DNA from: Marsupella aquatica
Lineage: Eukaryota > Marchantiophyta
Assembly (NCBI GenBank): GCA_973895155.1
Contig: OZ316896.1
Coordinates: 21,328,001-21,392,000, forward strand
DNA: 64,000 nt
Reading direction: 5' to 3'
How positions within the stretch are numbered: position 1 is the first letter of the stretch; every line of letters starts with the position of its first letter. Positions 35,446 through 47,680 of the stretch are shown here, in pieces. Under the pieces are notes generated by a model. The model ran no database searches, was not told the DNA's origin, and worked only from the letters and a program-made list of their open reading frames with translations. The position numbers and the translations under genes are program-made.

Positions 35446-37000
35446 CTTAGCAACTCATCCTCATAACCCTTCAGTTTTTTGACCAATTCGTTTCAGCAAC
35501 GGCTAGACAGTCGACCTCAAGCAGTCTGATACATCCACCTCATCCCTGCGGACAGAAGAAGAGCCTTTGCGACAGCCTCTCGGATTTCACAGTTGATGAC
35601 ATTGGTCCTGAGGTGAGCTCCTCGACACGAGGATTATACTTCGCGAGTCGTCATGTCATCCTATGAGACTGCTTTTGGTTGGCGCTTCCCTCAACTCGAC
35701 CACATCGGTATGTATCTGGACGGTTTTCAGAAGCTCACCCTAAACATGCTGACAACCGCATTTGCCACAGTAAACGTCCGGTCGAACTCCCTTTCCGAGA
35801 ATTGCAAGGTGACGGAAGTTGTGGACCGCTTCCTCACCCCCTTAATGTAAGTAAATTGGGAGATCAAACCACCTCAGCAACCTGCCCCCCTCCTCCCAAA
35901 CTCAGCCAATTCCTCACACAACCTGACGATCACGTTCCTTCCACCACTGAACAGCAAAGCGTAGACCGAAGGAGTGGTGACAAACCCCTCGGTCCGGCCC
36001 TCCACCTCTTCCTCTCCCTTCCTCCACGGCGCCCTCGTCAGCGACTCATCAGCATCATCGCCACCCTTGTGTCACAGATTATTCCTCGCATTCAGTCAGT
36101 GCCACAACCCTGCCGGTCAACTGCCGTGAGGAGTCGGTCTCTCAGCCAGCAGCCATTATCACATCATCCGCAGCCCTGCCTCTCACAAAAACCTCGTGAA
36201 TCCTATCTCCATCGCGCACATGAAACCGCTCCAAATGCAGCTCTTCTTCATCACCCCAATTGTTCCATTTCCTCCTTTCCCCAGCAGCACGATGATATCT
36301 ATCTATCTCTCTCTCCCTCTCTCTCTCTCGCTCTTTTCGCTCAAACCCACAACGGTGACAACGCCCTCCCCTCTACGGCTCTACTCTCACCCTCTCGCTC
36401 GGCGTCGGTAATTGCCGAGCGCTGCAGGGTCGCCCTAAAACGCACGCAGCACAAATGCGAACACCCTCAATGGATTCTCCATGGCAGCACCAGCACTCAC
36501 TCATTCACTCACTCCCTCACAGACTCACTCACTCGCTCATCGGCCGAAGAGGAGAGGCCCACACTCCTCGCCGTTCCACGCACGCACGCGTCCACAACAG
36601 CACCGCCGCAATTTCCCCACAATTTCCCAACAGCTCCACTGAAAAAACCCAATCAATCATCATCCCCTTCGTGCACGCACCTGCTCGATCTTCCTTCCTC
36701 TCTTTCTTCCTCTCTTTCTTCCGAGAGAGAGAGAGAGAGAGAGAGAGAAAAGCCTTTTCAGTGGGTACGACGACGAAACTCCCCATCGAACCAAACCGGA
36801 CATATCCTGTCCGCGAGAGCGAGAGACTCGGTCCAAGCGTACCGTGACAGGAGTAAACAGGACCAGTCCCGTCTGTGCACAGACGGGACCGGAGAGCATG
36901 ACAACGGAGACTAGTTTTGCTACAGAAGCTCTAGTAGTGGGACTGTAGGAGAGTAGCCAAGCCGTGGGGGCCACGGTGGTGGGCCATGGCCGCATGGCAT
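35446..37000 (-). promoter_or_regulatory. Kinase leader/promoter region with CT/GA tracts
   Basis: Upstream of the kinase start. It contains CT tracts near 36300-36330 and a (GA)13-like tract at about 36724-36748, plus CACTCACTCATTCACTCACT-like repeats near 36495-36540. On the minus strand these read as the GA/CT-rich leaders common in plant genes, so I infer a long 5' UTR. A 411-codon plus-strand frame runs across this low-complexity DNA; I regard it as spurious. Confidence 0.45.
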
Positions 37001-38500
37001 GGCGTGGCCCGCCCTGATGATGATAGAAGATCTGACCCTATCCATCATGCATGCTCCTCTCCGTCGTCGAGTCGTCGTCGCACGACTTTTCACGCGGTGT
37101 CTTGCGTTGCCCGTCAGCCCTGCCCCGTCTGCCCGTCCACAGAAAGAAGCGCTCTCGGGCAGCCAGGCCGGAAAACGCCAACTGGTAATTATCATCAACT
37201 GGAGCGATTGTTCCATTTGTTTCGTTAATTTTGGACTGATCGGGTGAGAGCCCGGGTCCGCCCAATGCCGCCGTGCCACTTGGTATCGGCTGTTTATTAT
37301 TACGCTTTACTTTTGCCCGGAAAAAGCGAATTGGAGAATCTCATCATTCGGCCGTCGATTGAAATATCGGTGGCTGGTTTCTGATTCTGGAATATGTGAG
37401 GAATAGGATTTCGCATCTGCGCCGTTAGTTTTGTGGGCTGACGGACTGGATCTGCTACCGCAGTTCCGGGATTTTCGAAATTCTTTGTTTCCGGGAGAGT
37501 CATCTTTGGTATGAAGTTATACTAAATTCAGGTGTTAGTTTCTTCAAATAATTTGGGATGCGGACGGAGTTTGGGATTCAGCAACTTTAATGCACAGATA
37601 TTTGTTTCTAACATAGGAATCTCTTTCTATGAGGATACTAATCAGTCGTATATGCCTCCATAATTTCTTTCATGATGGAGACTTGAATGGAGGGCACACC
37701 CAAATATTATGGTTTTTAGGAAACTCATGCTCCCATGGATCCAACCATGAACCATGCAACCTCCACTAATTGAGAAATACTTACACCTTCATTCATTGAC
37801 ACCCTTCTTATTCCCAAAACAATTTCAATAGCACATTTGACCTTCAATATGGGCTCTAATTGAGCTTGTTAGAAGTGACTTTGATATAAGTTTCTATCTC
37901 TACTGAACAATTAGGAGAAATACTACAGATTTTCCAACACTCAATATCCATGCTGTGCCTTGTGAAAGTGTTTGAACTACTCACTTTGACATTCAGTGTC
38001 TCCCTCAATATCCAATGGAATCTGATTTATTTTTTGGGTTCAGTGAAAATTGCTTGGAAAGATCTTTCCAATCAGTCTAGTGAGGACAAACATCATAGAG
38101 GATTGAGGACAAACATCATAGAGAATTGAGACAAATCTCCAAGATGGCTACCTGCATTTCTTGTCACATTTCATTCAATGGAGTGCTATGTCCTACGTGA
38201 GACAAAAAGATTGTTTCCTTGAAAACCATCCAAATTGTAAAAGTCTATCCCAGCACATTGATAAACTTGGGAGGTCCATCTTGGTTTCAAAAGGGCTTTG
38301 TAGTGCCAGATGATGACTTTCAGCCATATACAAATGACTGTAGCTTTTCCACATGGCTAGGTTTTTATTCACTAGGCTCTAATGATTTATGGTCATTGCA
38401 TATAATCAATCTTTAAAGCAAAAAGTTATGGATGTGAATTTGGGTAATGTATAATTGTTTTTATAAACTATTGATGATTGAACCAAGGTGCATCAAATTG
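37001..38500. other. Intergenic, no gene recognised
   Basis: GC-rich to about 37300, then AT-rich. A 19-bp duplication, GAGGACAAACATCATAGAG, lies near 38082 and 38104. Confidence 0.4.
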
Positions 38501-40970
38501 TGAGGTTTGAGACCCCTTTCCCCATTTTCGAGGTGTAGCACGTGTCTAATGTGGGAGGAGGGTGGTGAGACCCGAGATAAAAAAGGTCACGAGGGGAAGA
38601 AGAGCAGGTGGGCCACTGAACACCAAACTCATTGGCGAGGAGGGCAGGCCCCTCATAAAAGTTGACGAAAGGCACGCATGAAACGCCAAATGCACATCAA
38701 TATTGGAGACCAAAGCTGCGCCACAAAAGTTGACAAAGATGGGCAGGGCCAGGAACGCCAATGGCATAACGGTTTGCTGGCCCCTGCAAGTAAAAGATGA
38801 CAACGGGCAAACCGGGCAGGAACGAGAGCTCAAGAGCCCAACTTGCCATATTTTAATCTTTCTTATTTTTTATTTCTCATTTCGTGAAAGGTCTCATTTC
38901 GTGAAAGGAGTGCGAGTGTGGGAAGGACCTGTGGTCATACAATATCTGACACATGCATGTGAGCCCTTCGAATCCCTAGATTGAAGGAGAACACTGGGAT
39001 CAATCTTTAGATGAACCAGCTTATTAGCTAGATAAAATAAATTAAAACCCTCTTGGTTAGATATGCACAATATTTGGTGAATTTCTCATTTGATAATGAA
39101 GGCTTTGAGAGTTAGAGGGAAGTCACCGATGGGAGTCAAATATCATTGTCAGCTAAAAAAAGTGTCGTAATACTTTCGTTTATCAATTGTGCTATTGGGT
39201 ATCTGTTGTTTGTTTGTGAAACTTTATGCTCAGGGAGGCCACTGATAGAATCGAATGGGGCTGCTGAGCTTCAAAAGTGGACTAAGAAAAGCTCAGCTGA
39301 TTAATTTTCCAACTCAACAAGCCAGCTGAGAGAAGAAAGCTGAACATCATGATGATGTTTGAGTTCAAGAAGGCCGGTGAGCTTGACTTGTATGGGTGAC
39401 TCATACCTAATGGGCCTAAAAACTTTACTAAACATCGTGATTGTTAGGGTTGGCTAGATTGTATGAAAGTGAAGTCTTCATCTGAAATTTAGATGCATTG
39501 TTACTCAAGTCCAGACTAAAAAGAGTTTTGTCAAAATTGTGGATATTTCATCTGGTTAAATATGCCTTCAGGCCGCTTTTGTCCTCTTTTGTGGTGTACT
39601 CTAATAAACTGATGGGGTTTACCTTGCCCGAGACTTGAGTGACCCTGTCCATTCCCCCAAACTTTAAAAAATGTTACTTTTGTCCAAAAACTTTACATTC
39701 ATAGGTCCATAGTGAATAAGAGTGATGACATTTTAGGCCATCTTCAAAACTGAAGTAGAGTAAATGTAGTGAAAGGTGCGTAGTGGTTGGGCACTTTCTT
39801 CTTTGGACTCCTCTATTAGTGCTAATAGAATTGAATGGTGGGACCCGGTGTGCAACAATAAATGAGTTTCCTACAATCACTCACCCAGAATATTCAAGAG
39901 TGGCATTTCCGGTTACTTTTCTCATAAAAACCTTCCATGTTCCATAATGCATTAATGCTATAGTAGAATAGTAAAATAATAGAATATTCAACAGTTGTCA
40001 TTTTCGAGTCTTTCTTTTCCTAGACGAAGCTGTAATAGTATAGTAGAATAGAAGTAATATATGTACTCCCACCCTACCTCAAGTTTAACCACCGACCTTG
40101 ACTACACTTTCAGAGCTCCTAGCTGGACAATTGGAGTTAGGAGTCTTGTAATCTAAGGGTGGCTCTACCCCTAAAGCTTAACAACCAATAGCTTCTTTTT
40201 AGTCCCCCTGAGATTCAACCTGGAATCCTGGATAGTATAATGAGAGGAAATGCTGTAGTTTGACTTTACAAGAAGTTGGGGCCTGGGGTCTATCGATCGT
40301 ACATGGTAGGACTGGGCCCAAGGAACTGTTGACGCTGAGTGTTTATATTGTCTAGAATTTTAAACCACCACCATAGGTGGTCCACAAATTACAAACTTTG
40401 GCTCTTTTATTCAAGGAATCTGCATTATTTAAACTTCATTTCGAAAGATTTTGGTAGAGAGTCTATCTTTTTAGAATAACAAGTGGCCCCCCCAATTTGC
40501 TCTGGTGGAACATAGTCACAAGTGTCCCCCAATGTTTTGTAAAGCCACCCTAAAGCTACCTTATGTTCTTGTTTTGCAGCACAGTTCCCAAGTGGAGTCT
40601 ATCACAAACTGATACCAGGTTCTTCTCCAGTATAAGTTGGCAATGACTGCCCTATTTTGATGTGAATTCTTGCTTTCACAAAGATCAATTTAAATCACAG
40701 CCACCGCTATAAAAGGCCCTGCCCCTACCCGACCACTATTTATTTACTTAGGTGAAGAGTAGACCTACCCTCGAGGCTCTCCATTACCTTCCTGTCATAC
40801 TACCCTCCTACTCTAGAGACATTTTCTGGTGATTTCTTTCAAAACATGAACTTTTTCTAGAATGATGGGATTTTTGTGAAATGTAGATCTCACTGAGATC
40901 TTCTTTTGAGCAGTACAGTAGATTTGCCCCGTAGGAACAACTAATGAGATATGTTGATACTCAAAAATTG
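38501..40970. other. Intergenic, no gene recognised
   Basis: Short ORFs only. CATTTCGTGAAAGG is doubled near 38878-38907. TAGTAGAATAG is repeated near 39960 and 40040. Ends with the target duplication of element C (40962-40970). Confidence 0.4.
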
Positions 40971-41883
40971 ACCGCGCTTTAAATCCTTCTCCCATCTTCT
41001 TGGGGCCCCGTACATTGCCCGTCCCAACCTTTGAAGTCCCTGCTGCCCACTCCCACTTGAGTTTGTCAGAACATAAAGCAAGACTCTACAAATGTCACCT
41101 GCTCTGGCCTGATCAACTTTGTGTCATCGACTTCAGGTTTATGTTCTGGCACCCTTCACTTGCTATCACCCAATCCAACCCAAGTTGACCAAAACATAAA
41201 CTAATACTCTGTCATTAATCATGACTCTTAATCAAAGACTGTACTAGGCTTTGCGTGAACACTTTGACTCTATTATGAAACAAACATGACTCCATTGGAA
41301 AGAAGTGTTTCCAGAACATAAATCACTACTCCATAGAGAAAAACAATAATTTGGCAGAAAAACAACCAACACTCTATCCATCATGATTCTTAACCAAAGT
41401 ACTAGGCTCGACTTGAACACTTAGACTCTCTTACAAAGCAAACATTGATGGCTTTGTTGGAAAGAAGTGTTACCAGAACATAAACCACTCCTTCATAGAG
41501 AAGAAGCATTTGGCAGAAAATCAAACGAGATTATCAACCATGACTCTTAACCAAAGTACTAGGCTCCCTCTAAATACTAACATTTGACTCTCTTATGAAG
41601 CAAGCATGACTTCATTGGGAAAAAGTGTTGCTAGAACATAAACCACAACTCCACAAGGAAGAAGTTCATCAATGGCACAAAGTTAATCGGGCCGGAGCGG
41701 GCGACAAAAAGTGAAGTGTGTCAAAACATAAACCCAAAGTGGATGACAAATTGATAGAGTCTTAGTTTATGTTATGGTAAACTCAGGCCGGAGAGGGCAG
41801 CAACATCGGGGACTAGAACGGACAGTGTATGGGGCCCCTGGAAGATGGGGGAGCATTAACGAGGTGTAGATTTAACGCACGGT
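40971..41883. mobile_element. Mutator-like element C with 9-bp target duplication
   Basis: A 913-bp element flanked by CAAAAATTG (40962-40970) and CAAAACTTG (41884-41892), a 9-bp duplication with one mismatch. The termini are ACCGCGCTTTAAATCC on the left and, read inward from the right, ACCGTGCGTTAAATCTA. Inside these the arms GGGGCCCCGTACATTGCCCG and, inverted, the GGGGCCCCATACACTG end give long inverted repeats. The interior carries about three units with CTTAACCAAAGTACTAGGCT and AGAACATAAACCAC. It is clearly the same family as element B and MITE A. No transposase frame; non-autonomous. Confidence 0.82.
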
Positions 41884-42035
41884 CAAAACTTGTATGCATG
41901 ATTGTAATGTACATGAAATGAATACTACAGGTTATCCAAAATAATTTTGCTAGTGAGTGTCAAGTGATCAGTACATACAAATTTGTCCAGCAAATTTGTT
42001 ACCCCCTTATTCTCTATGGGACCCCCATATGCAGT

Positions 42036-42640
42036 TTAGTCTAGAGCTTTACCAGGCTTTTCAGTTTGTTGCTGCGTACGGCTTTAGCTCGGGAGCTTTA
42101 CTAGGCTTTTCAGTTTGTTGCTCATAGGGCTTAGTTATCAGGAGCTTTATGAGGCTTTTCAGTTTGTTGCTCATAGGGCTTAGTTATCAGGAGCTTTACC
42201 AAGCTTTCCAATTAGTTGTTGTAGAGTTTAGTTCTCAAGAGCTTTACCAGGCTTTCTATTTAGTAACAAGGACCAGGCTTTCCAGTTTGTTGCTTAGTAG
42301 GGCTCTAGTTATTTGGAGCTTTACCAAGCTTTCTAGTTTTGGACATTGGGGCTTTAGTTCTCAAGAGCTTTACCAGGTTTTCAAGTTTACCAGGCTTTTT
42401 AGTTCTCAAGAGTTGTACCAAGGCTTTCGAGTTGGCTTTAGTTCTCGAGAGCTTTACCAGGCTTTCAAGTTTACCAGGCTTTTTTGGTTCTCAAGAGCTT
42501 TACCAGGCTTTCGAGGTTGCTACTCAGTAGTACGGCTTGAGTTTGAAGAGCTTTACCAGGCTTTCCAGTTTGTTGGGCTTTAGTTTTCCAGCTTTAGTTC
42601 TCAAGAACTTTTCCAGACTTTGTAGTTCTCTTTCCATTGT
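42036..42640. repeat. Minisatellite with GAGCTTTACCAGGCTTTC core
   Basis: About eleven irregular units (roughly 35-65 bp) share GTTCTCAAGAGCTTTACCAG and GCTTTC/GCTTTT, with spacers such as CAGTTTGTTGCTCATAGGGC. A 144-codon plus-strand frame (42149-42583) reads repeats of SSQELYQAF, but this follows from the array and is not good evidence for a gene. Confidence 0.88.
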
Positions 42641-42779
42641 TGGGTGTCCCAGGCTTTTTGGTTCTTTTATCTTGTACCATTGGGATGTAGTCCAGCCTTT
42701 GGGATCCTCTCTCCCATTTGGAAGGTCCACCATTGGAACGTACACCACCCTTTGGATTTCTGTCTCGCAGGTAGAAGCT

Positions 42780-43075
42780 TTTTGTGGATTGGCAGTGTGA
42801 TATATTCCACCCTTCATTTTTGTTCAAGCTTTTTGTTGATTGGCAGTGTGATATATTCCACCCTTCATTTTTGTTCAAGCTTTTTTTGGATTGGCAGTGT
42901 GATATATTCCACCCTTCATTTTTGTTCAAGCTTTTTGTTGATTGGCAGTGTGATATATTCCACCCTTCATTTTCGTTCGAGCTGTATGTTGATTTGCAGT
43001 GTTGAGTGATTGGCAGTGTAATATATTCTACCTTTCATGTTTGTTCAAGCTGTTTGTTGATTGGCAGTGTCACAG
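42780..43075. repeat. 51-bp minisatellite, five to six units
   Basis: GGCAGTGTGATATATTCCAC starts at 42791, 42842, 42893 and 42944, with diverged copies at 42995, 43012 and 43063. Period is 51 bp (17 codons), so the frame DWQCDIFHPSFLFKLFV stays open. Separated by about 140 bp from the unrelated array at 42036-42640. Confidence 0.92.
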
Positions 43076-44141
43076 TATACGAAAACGTTTTCTCAACCCG
43101 GTCCTATTTTTCCGCATCTAGGCAGTTCATCTGCCATTTTCAAGAAAATACCCTCCTTGTGATATCAGCACGTCTCTCAAGAGAGCACTCTGCGTTGCCT
43201 AACAATGGGCATTCTGCTTTTGTGAGAGGTCCGCCATTTGGTAGAGAGTCCAGGCAAGTAATCACCCAAGGTGAGTCACAACGACTCCAGTATGGTAGTG
43301 GACTTGCAGAGGTATGGCTACTTACATACTAAACAGAAAATGAAAAACTACTTGGGAGTCACAGAGGTGGATCCCAGAATGATACCGGTGATTAAACTTT
43401 TGGCAAAAGTTTAGGATGACTGTAAGGATCCAAGACACGTCTTGATCTTACGACATTGTGAGTGAATTGAGAAGCAAGAAAAGATGAAACCCATAGAGCC
43501 AAACATGTTCATCAGGCTGGATTTAGATAGGGTTTCCAAGCAATCTGTGTACTACATCCAAAATCTAAGCATTCCTCACTTGCACATAAAAGAGGAAGCA
43601 TATTGAGGCAGCATACAGGACTATAGGCGCGCATAGAGCATATGACTAGATTGTACTTTCAATTTTCATAAATTTCAAGCTCAAAGGATGATGGCAAATT
43701 TCATCGTTGCGTTCGAAAATTATCACAAAACTGCTCAGCGCTGTCCACCTCGCATGGGAGGATGTGAGATCATCCATAGCTCGCCGAAGCTGGGGCAGAA
43801 AGGTTAAGATTGTCTTCTAAAACGGTCAACGAAGCTTCCATAGATTGGCAGCATCCAGGAGATAATACATTTTGACGGTCTACGACAAGCCCTCAGATAA
43901 TGCCAAGTTTTCCACGTACAAACGATCTGCTATGCCCTGGAGATCTGCTCTTCGAAAACCGATACTCTCTCCCATCCCTTCCGCTTGCTAGCCCACACCA
44001 TAAACTTAGAGTTTGCTCCTCAGAGTTTCTAGTTAGGGCAAAGCTGTGCTAGAGATGCCGCAGAAGGGTGTAAGAAGAGCCTATCCCAAGGACGAAAGCA
44101 AAGAACCGTCACATGATTCAGTGTGGTTAAGACGATATACA
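43076..44141. other. Intergenic, no gene recognised
   Basis: Only short frames, no recognised motif. Confidence 0.4.
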
Positions 44142-44417
44142 TCATTGGGCAAAGCTTCCGAAGATCCACAAACACAATGATAAACCCGATACCCTAGATT
44201 TCATCACATCGTGCTCCTCAAGCAGAATCAAATCAAAATGAGGGGCCAAAAGTGCCTGACCAAGCTCGATTACAAAAGACCCGTTAAGTTTCACGTAAGC
44301 AATCACAATGGTCGGCGAGGGTTGTCCAGTAACTTCGGTGGGACACAGGGTTCGGGAGAAAGCCGTGTCCCACTGACGTAACTGTAACATGTCCACCAGC
44401 ACCGTCATACGGGACAC
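44142..44417 (-). other. Weak LINE-endonuclease-like ORF
   Basis: A 91-codon minus-strand frame whose C-terminal half, PHFDLILLEEHDVMKSRV, loosely resembles the part of an AP-endonuclease domain where LINEs have D-(I/L)-x-x-L-Q-E-x-H. The Gln is replaced by Glu and no other retrotransposon block follows. Possibly a LINE remnant, possibly chance. Confidence 0.15.
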
Positions 44418-45099
44418 AAGGGAAAGAGAACACTAAAACGAGCTCCACCCTAACGAGCGCAACAATGATACATGAATCACAGTGACAGGTGAAATATTTA
44501 GCTCCAGATCGAGCCTTTTTCTAGCGGATATTAAGATTTAGGGTATGAATGAACAGTTCTCACTGTAATACAATGCTATTTTTTCTTCAAATAAAAGAAC
44601 AGCCGCCAGACTCTGGCTACTCCACAGAAAGCAGTGAAACAGACCCACAACAGCCGACACTCCAGATGGATCGTTGATTCAAAACACGGAGCAAATGTAA
44701 TGTACACGGACAACTGCAAAGAAATCCAAAACGAGAAACTACTTGATGGAAAATAAAACAACAAAGTCTAAGAGAGCGAGAGCGAGACAAGAACTCAAAA
44801 TGGGTCCAAGAAAGAGCCAAAGCGGATCAAAACATTGCCCTACACAGAGCACCTCCACCTAGAAAGTCTGTAGATATAAGGCTAGGGCGGAAACCGGGGC
44901 TCATTCTATCAACAACATGAATCCGAAACCACAGAATGCAAAAGACAAGGCATCGAACAAAGGCCATGAATCGAGTAAGCACAGAAACGAAAATGAGCCA
45001 TGGAAGACAGTCTTCCAAGTTGAGCACGGAACTTACCAGTGACGAAAACCTGTTGGTCAAGACATGAGAGACACGACCGAAGCCAGTCACGTCTGTAGT

Positions 45100-45245
45100 A
45101 AAGATCATATGAGATTGGAGGCTCACATTTTGGGAGCCACTGTGGCAAAGGCAATGAAACCTTAATACTATGGGAGGGCTCGAACATGGAACCCATCCAG
45201 TGTGAGGACTTTTACCAACGAGCCTGAATGCTGATGAGAGATGAT
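45100..45245 (-). mobile_element. tRNA-derived SINE candidate
   Basis: On the minus strand GGCTCGTTGGTAAAAGTCC (near 45206-45224) resembles a Pol III A box. About 39 nt further on, GGTTCCATGTTCGAGCCC (near 45177-45195) resembles a B box/T arm, which is the tRNA spacing. No full tRNA cloverleaf can be drawn because the anticodon stem is poor, so a tRNA-derived SINE head is more likely than a gene. The downstream extent towards 44.6 kb is unknown. Confidence 0.4.
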
Positions 45246-45290
45246 GACAAAATTGTTTTTTCAGGGCAAAAAAAAAGATGATGACAAAAT
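45239..45290. repeat. Short direct repeat flanking an A-tailed insert
   Basis: GATGATGACAAAAT occurs at about 45239-45252 and 45277-45290, separated by TGTTTTTTCAGGGC and an A9 run. This looks like a target-site duplication around an extremely 5'-truncated retroinsert, or a filler duplication. Confidence 0.35.
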
Positions 45291-47680
45291 GAGCAGCCTG
45301 CATTTACATTCCATCTTGCTCATTCATATACATTTGGTGGGGCCCTCTTACCCTCTAGAGACTTCACTCTAGAAGCCTAGACCTCACCTCTAGCCCAACC
45401 TCTAGTTTGCGCTTTATAACTAAGATAGGGCACCTAGATTGATAGGGCGACTATCAATCCTAGAGGATTATCAATCCTAGAGGTTTGCTGAAAAAAACTT
45501 GGCCCAAAACTACCCATTAGGTCACAGGTCAGGAGTGTACGAATATGCATTTTCGAGTCCACCACTTTTTCTCTGGGAATTTGCCTTTGACTGCCAATTG
45601 AGGCAGAGATGAGAGATTTGAGATGCCCTGATGGGGCATAAATTTGCTCCCATGGTCTGAGGCCAGCGAACTGTTTCACCTTATACATTTCTAGTCTTCT
45701 AGTGTAAAGTTGGACCTTCAATCTAGTTCTTGATATCCAATGCAATAGGCTCTGATTGGGAGAGTTAGAAGTGGCTTGGAAATTTCTCTCTAACCAATCT
45801 AATATCTTTAGTTTCAACCAAAAATTGACCTACTTATGGATTTTTAGGGATTGATGTGTAGTGTATATTACACAGATGAGTGAAATATCACAAGAAAAGA
45901 GTCACATTAGAGACAGAATGATGCTTAGTGGATAGATCTTACACACAAATTTCTAAATTACCAGAAAAGTCAAATTTTTCCTGTGGATATAGAGCAGATA
46001 ATAAATGCAATAGCTAGTTGTTCAACAACTTTGGGAACCACAAAATATAAACAATCTCCACATGTGAGACTCTAAAAGCCCGGATGGACCGAGACATTGT
46101 TCCTGCCCATCCCCATGGACTGTGTATACAATTGAGGTTTTTTACACCAATAAGAAAAGGGAACCTGTCACGGATCACAGTTGACTACTCTTACTACCTT
46201 GTGGACAAAGTAGTCAAGACATCACGTAGTGTTTTAAATAAATGACCTCAATTGAGTGTAATGGCTTAGCAAGGTTGCTGGAGAAAAATTAAGCTTCTTA
46301 GTTTTTCTTGAGGCTCCAATCTTGGCTCAATTGAAAGCAAGCCTAAAGCCTAATTGGTAAATCCTAAAACATTTGCGCCACTCCATCGCTTCCATATCAC
46401 GGATTAGAGCCCGCCTCTTTAGAAAATTGTCAAGTCAATATGAACTTTACCATGAGCAGTTTGGGTGATTTATTGAAAGTGCTTTTGGACCTCCATTTAA
46501 GCTGAAATGTTTCCAGCATGGTCTTTGATGTTCAATCTAGTACTTGACAAAGTTTGAGACTTTTTTGAGATCATTTGCTTCATTTCCAATGAACACAAAT
46601 ATGGTCTAAATCATGATTTTACTTGACACTTGGAAATCTTCATGTGGGTCAACTGAAAACAGGTAAACCTGAGTTAGTAATGGCATGCATGATGTCTTGA
46701 CGTCTTTTAGGTTCAAGGTAGTCAAGTTAGCGACGAGATCGGTTTGATAATATAACCGAGAATATAACTGACACCGGCTGCAAACAATTGCAAGTCACAT
46801 TTAAGTTAAAAGTGCAAATAATGTTATATGAGGTGATTTCAATGTTTTGAGCAAGTTCATCCAAACTTTGCCAATCTATTTGGGCTGGATAGACAAAGTG
46901 AAGGTCCATCTAGTATTCAATTTCCTAAACATGATTCTCTTTTCCATGTCATGCTTGACTCATCCATGTAATATGTATTATATCAAGAACTATAATACAC
47001 AGTTGCGCCACTTTTTAGAGTGGTCGTCATTCAAATTTACAGGGCACAAAAATTAAAAAATCTGGTCAAAGGTAATTGAGTTTAGTGTGAGTCACAAAAA
47101 GTTGCACAAGTGCCCAAGACAAGCAAGAATAGTCACACGAGGCACACCAAAAAAGAAGTGAAAGACTTTAACATAATGCACAAGGATCAATACACAAGGA
47201 TCAAAGAGTATACATCCATGCAAGTAAATATTGTACATATTCACATGCAAATTTGTATTGTACATATTCATTGTACATATTTCAATATTGTCTGCATCAT
47301 AATTTTGTTTAATAATGGTAAGAGTCCATAAAAGTAATTTAATTGCTAATAACATTTTAGTCACTACATCAATAAAAAAATTGTTCTCCCAATATTTGTG
47401 GTGATTTTTACAGTCATTTGCAATGTCATTTTCAATGCCAAAAAAACAAAAATAATAAGGCCCAAAGACATAGTGAAGCGCATGGCATGGGTGTTGATGG
47501 CAAGGTCTCAGGCGAGGGGCACACTTGCAATGTAGGGTAGCCCCTCGATCTCACATGGGTGGGGAAGGGGGCGGTGAACGAGTGGAGTGATGGTGAATGT
47601 GAAAAAGAGAAGACCAAAAATAGGAAAAGGGGAAAAGGGGTAGGTTAAGGTTTGAAAAGAACAATCTTTTTGTTAACAAC
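45291..47680. other. Intergenic, no gene recognised
   Basis: CTCTAGAGACTTCACTCTAGA near 45355-45375 matches motifs at 26690 and 50300, so scattered family H-type sequence is present. Otherwise short AT-rich ORFs only. Confidence 0.4.

Noticed and set aside
35679-36914. 411-codon plus-strand frame upstream of the kinase
   Set aside because: Low-complexity Ser/Pro/Arg-rich translation of CT and GA tracts, antisense to what should be the kinase leader; no ATG in good context and no domain.
36966-36990. TCP-type GTGGGNCC sites near the kinase promoter
   Set aside because: Short motifs in a GC-rich stretch; expected by chance and not positioned relative to a known start site.
42149-42583. 144-residue repetitive protein SSQELYQAF
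   Set aside because: Fully explained by the minisatellite; no start context, no non-repetitive domain.
45177-45224. Functional tRNA gene on the minus strand
   Set aside because: A and B boxes are present, but acceptor and anticodon stems cannot be formed; a SINE head is more likely.
44827-45303. 158-codon minus-strand frame
   Set aside because: Cys/Phe-rich translation starting in the SINE-like head; no recognisable domain.
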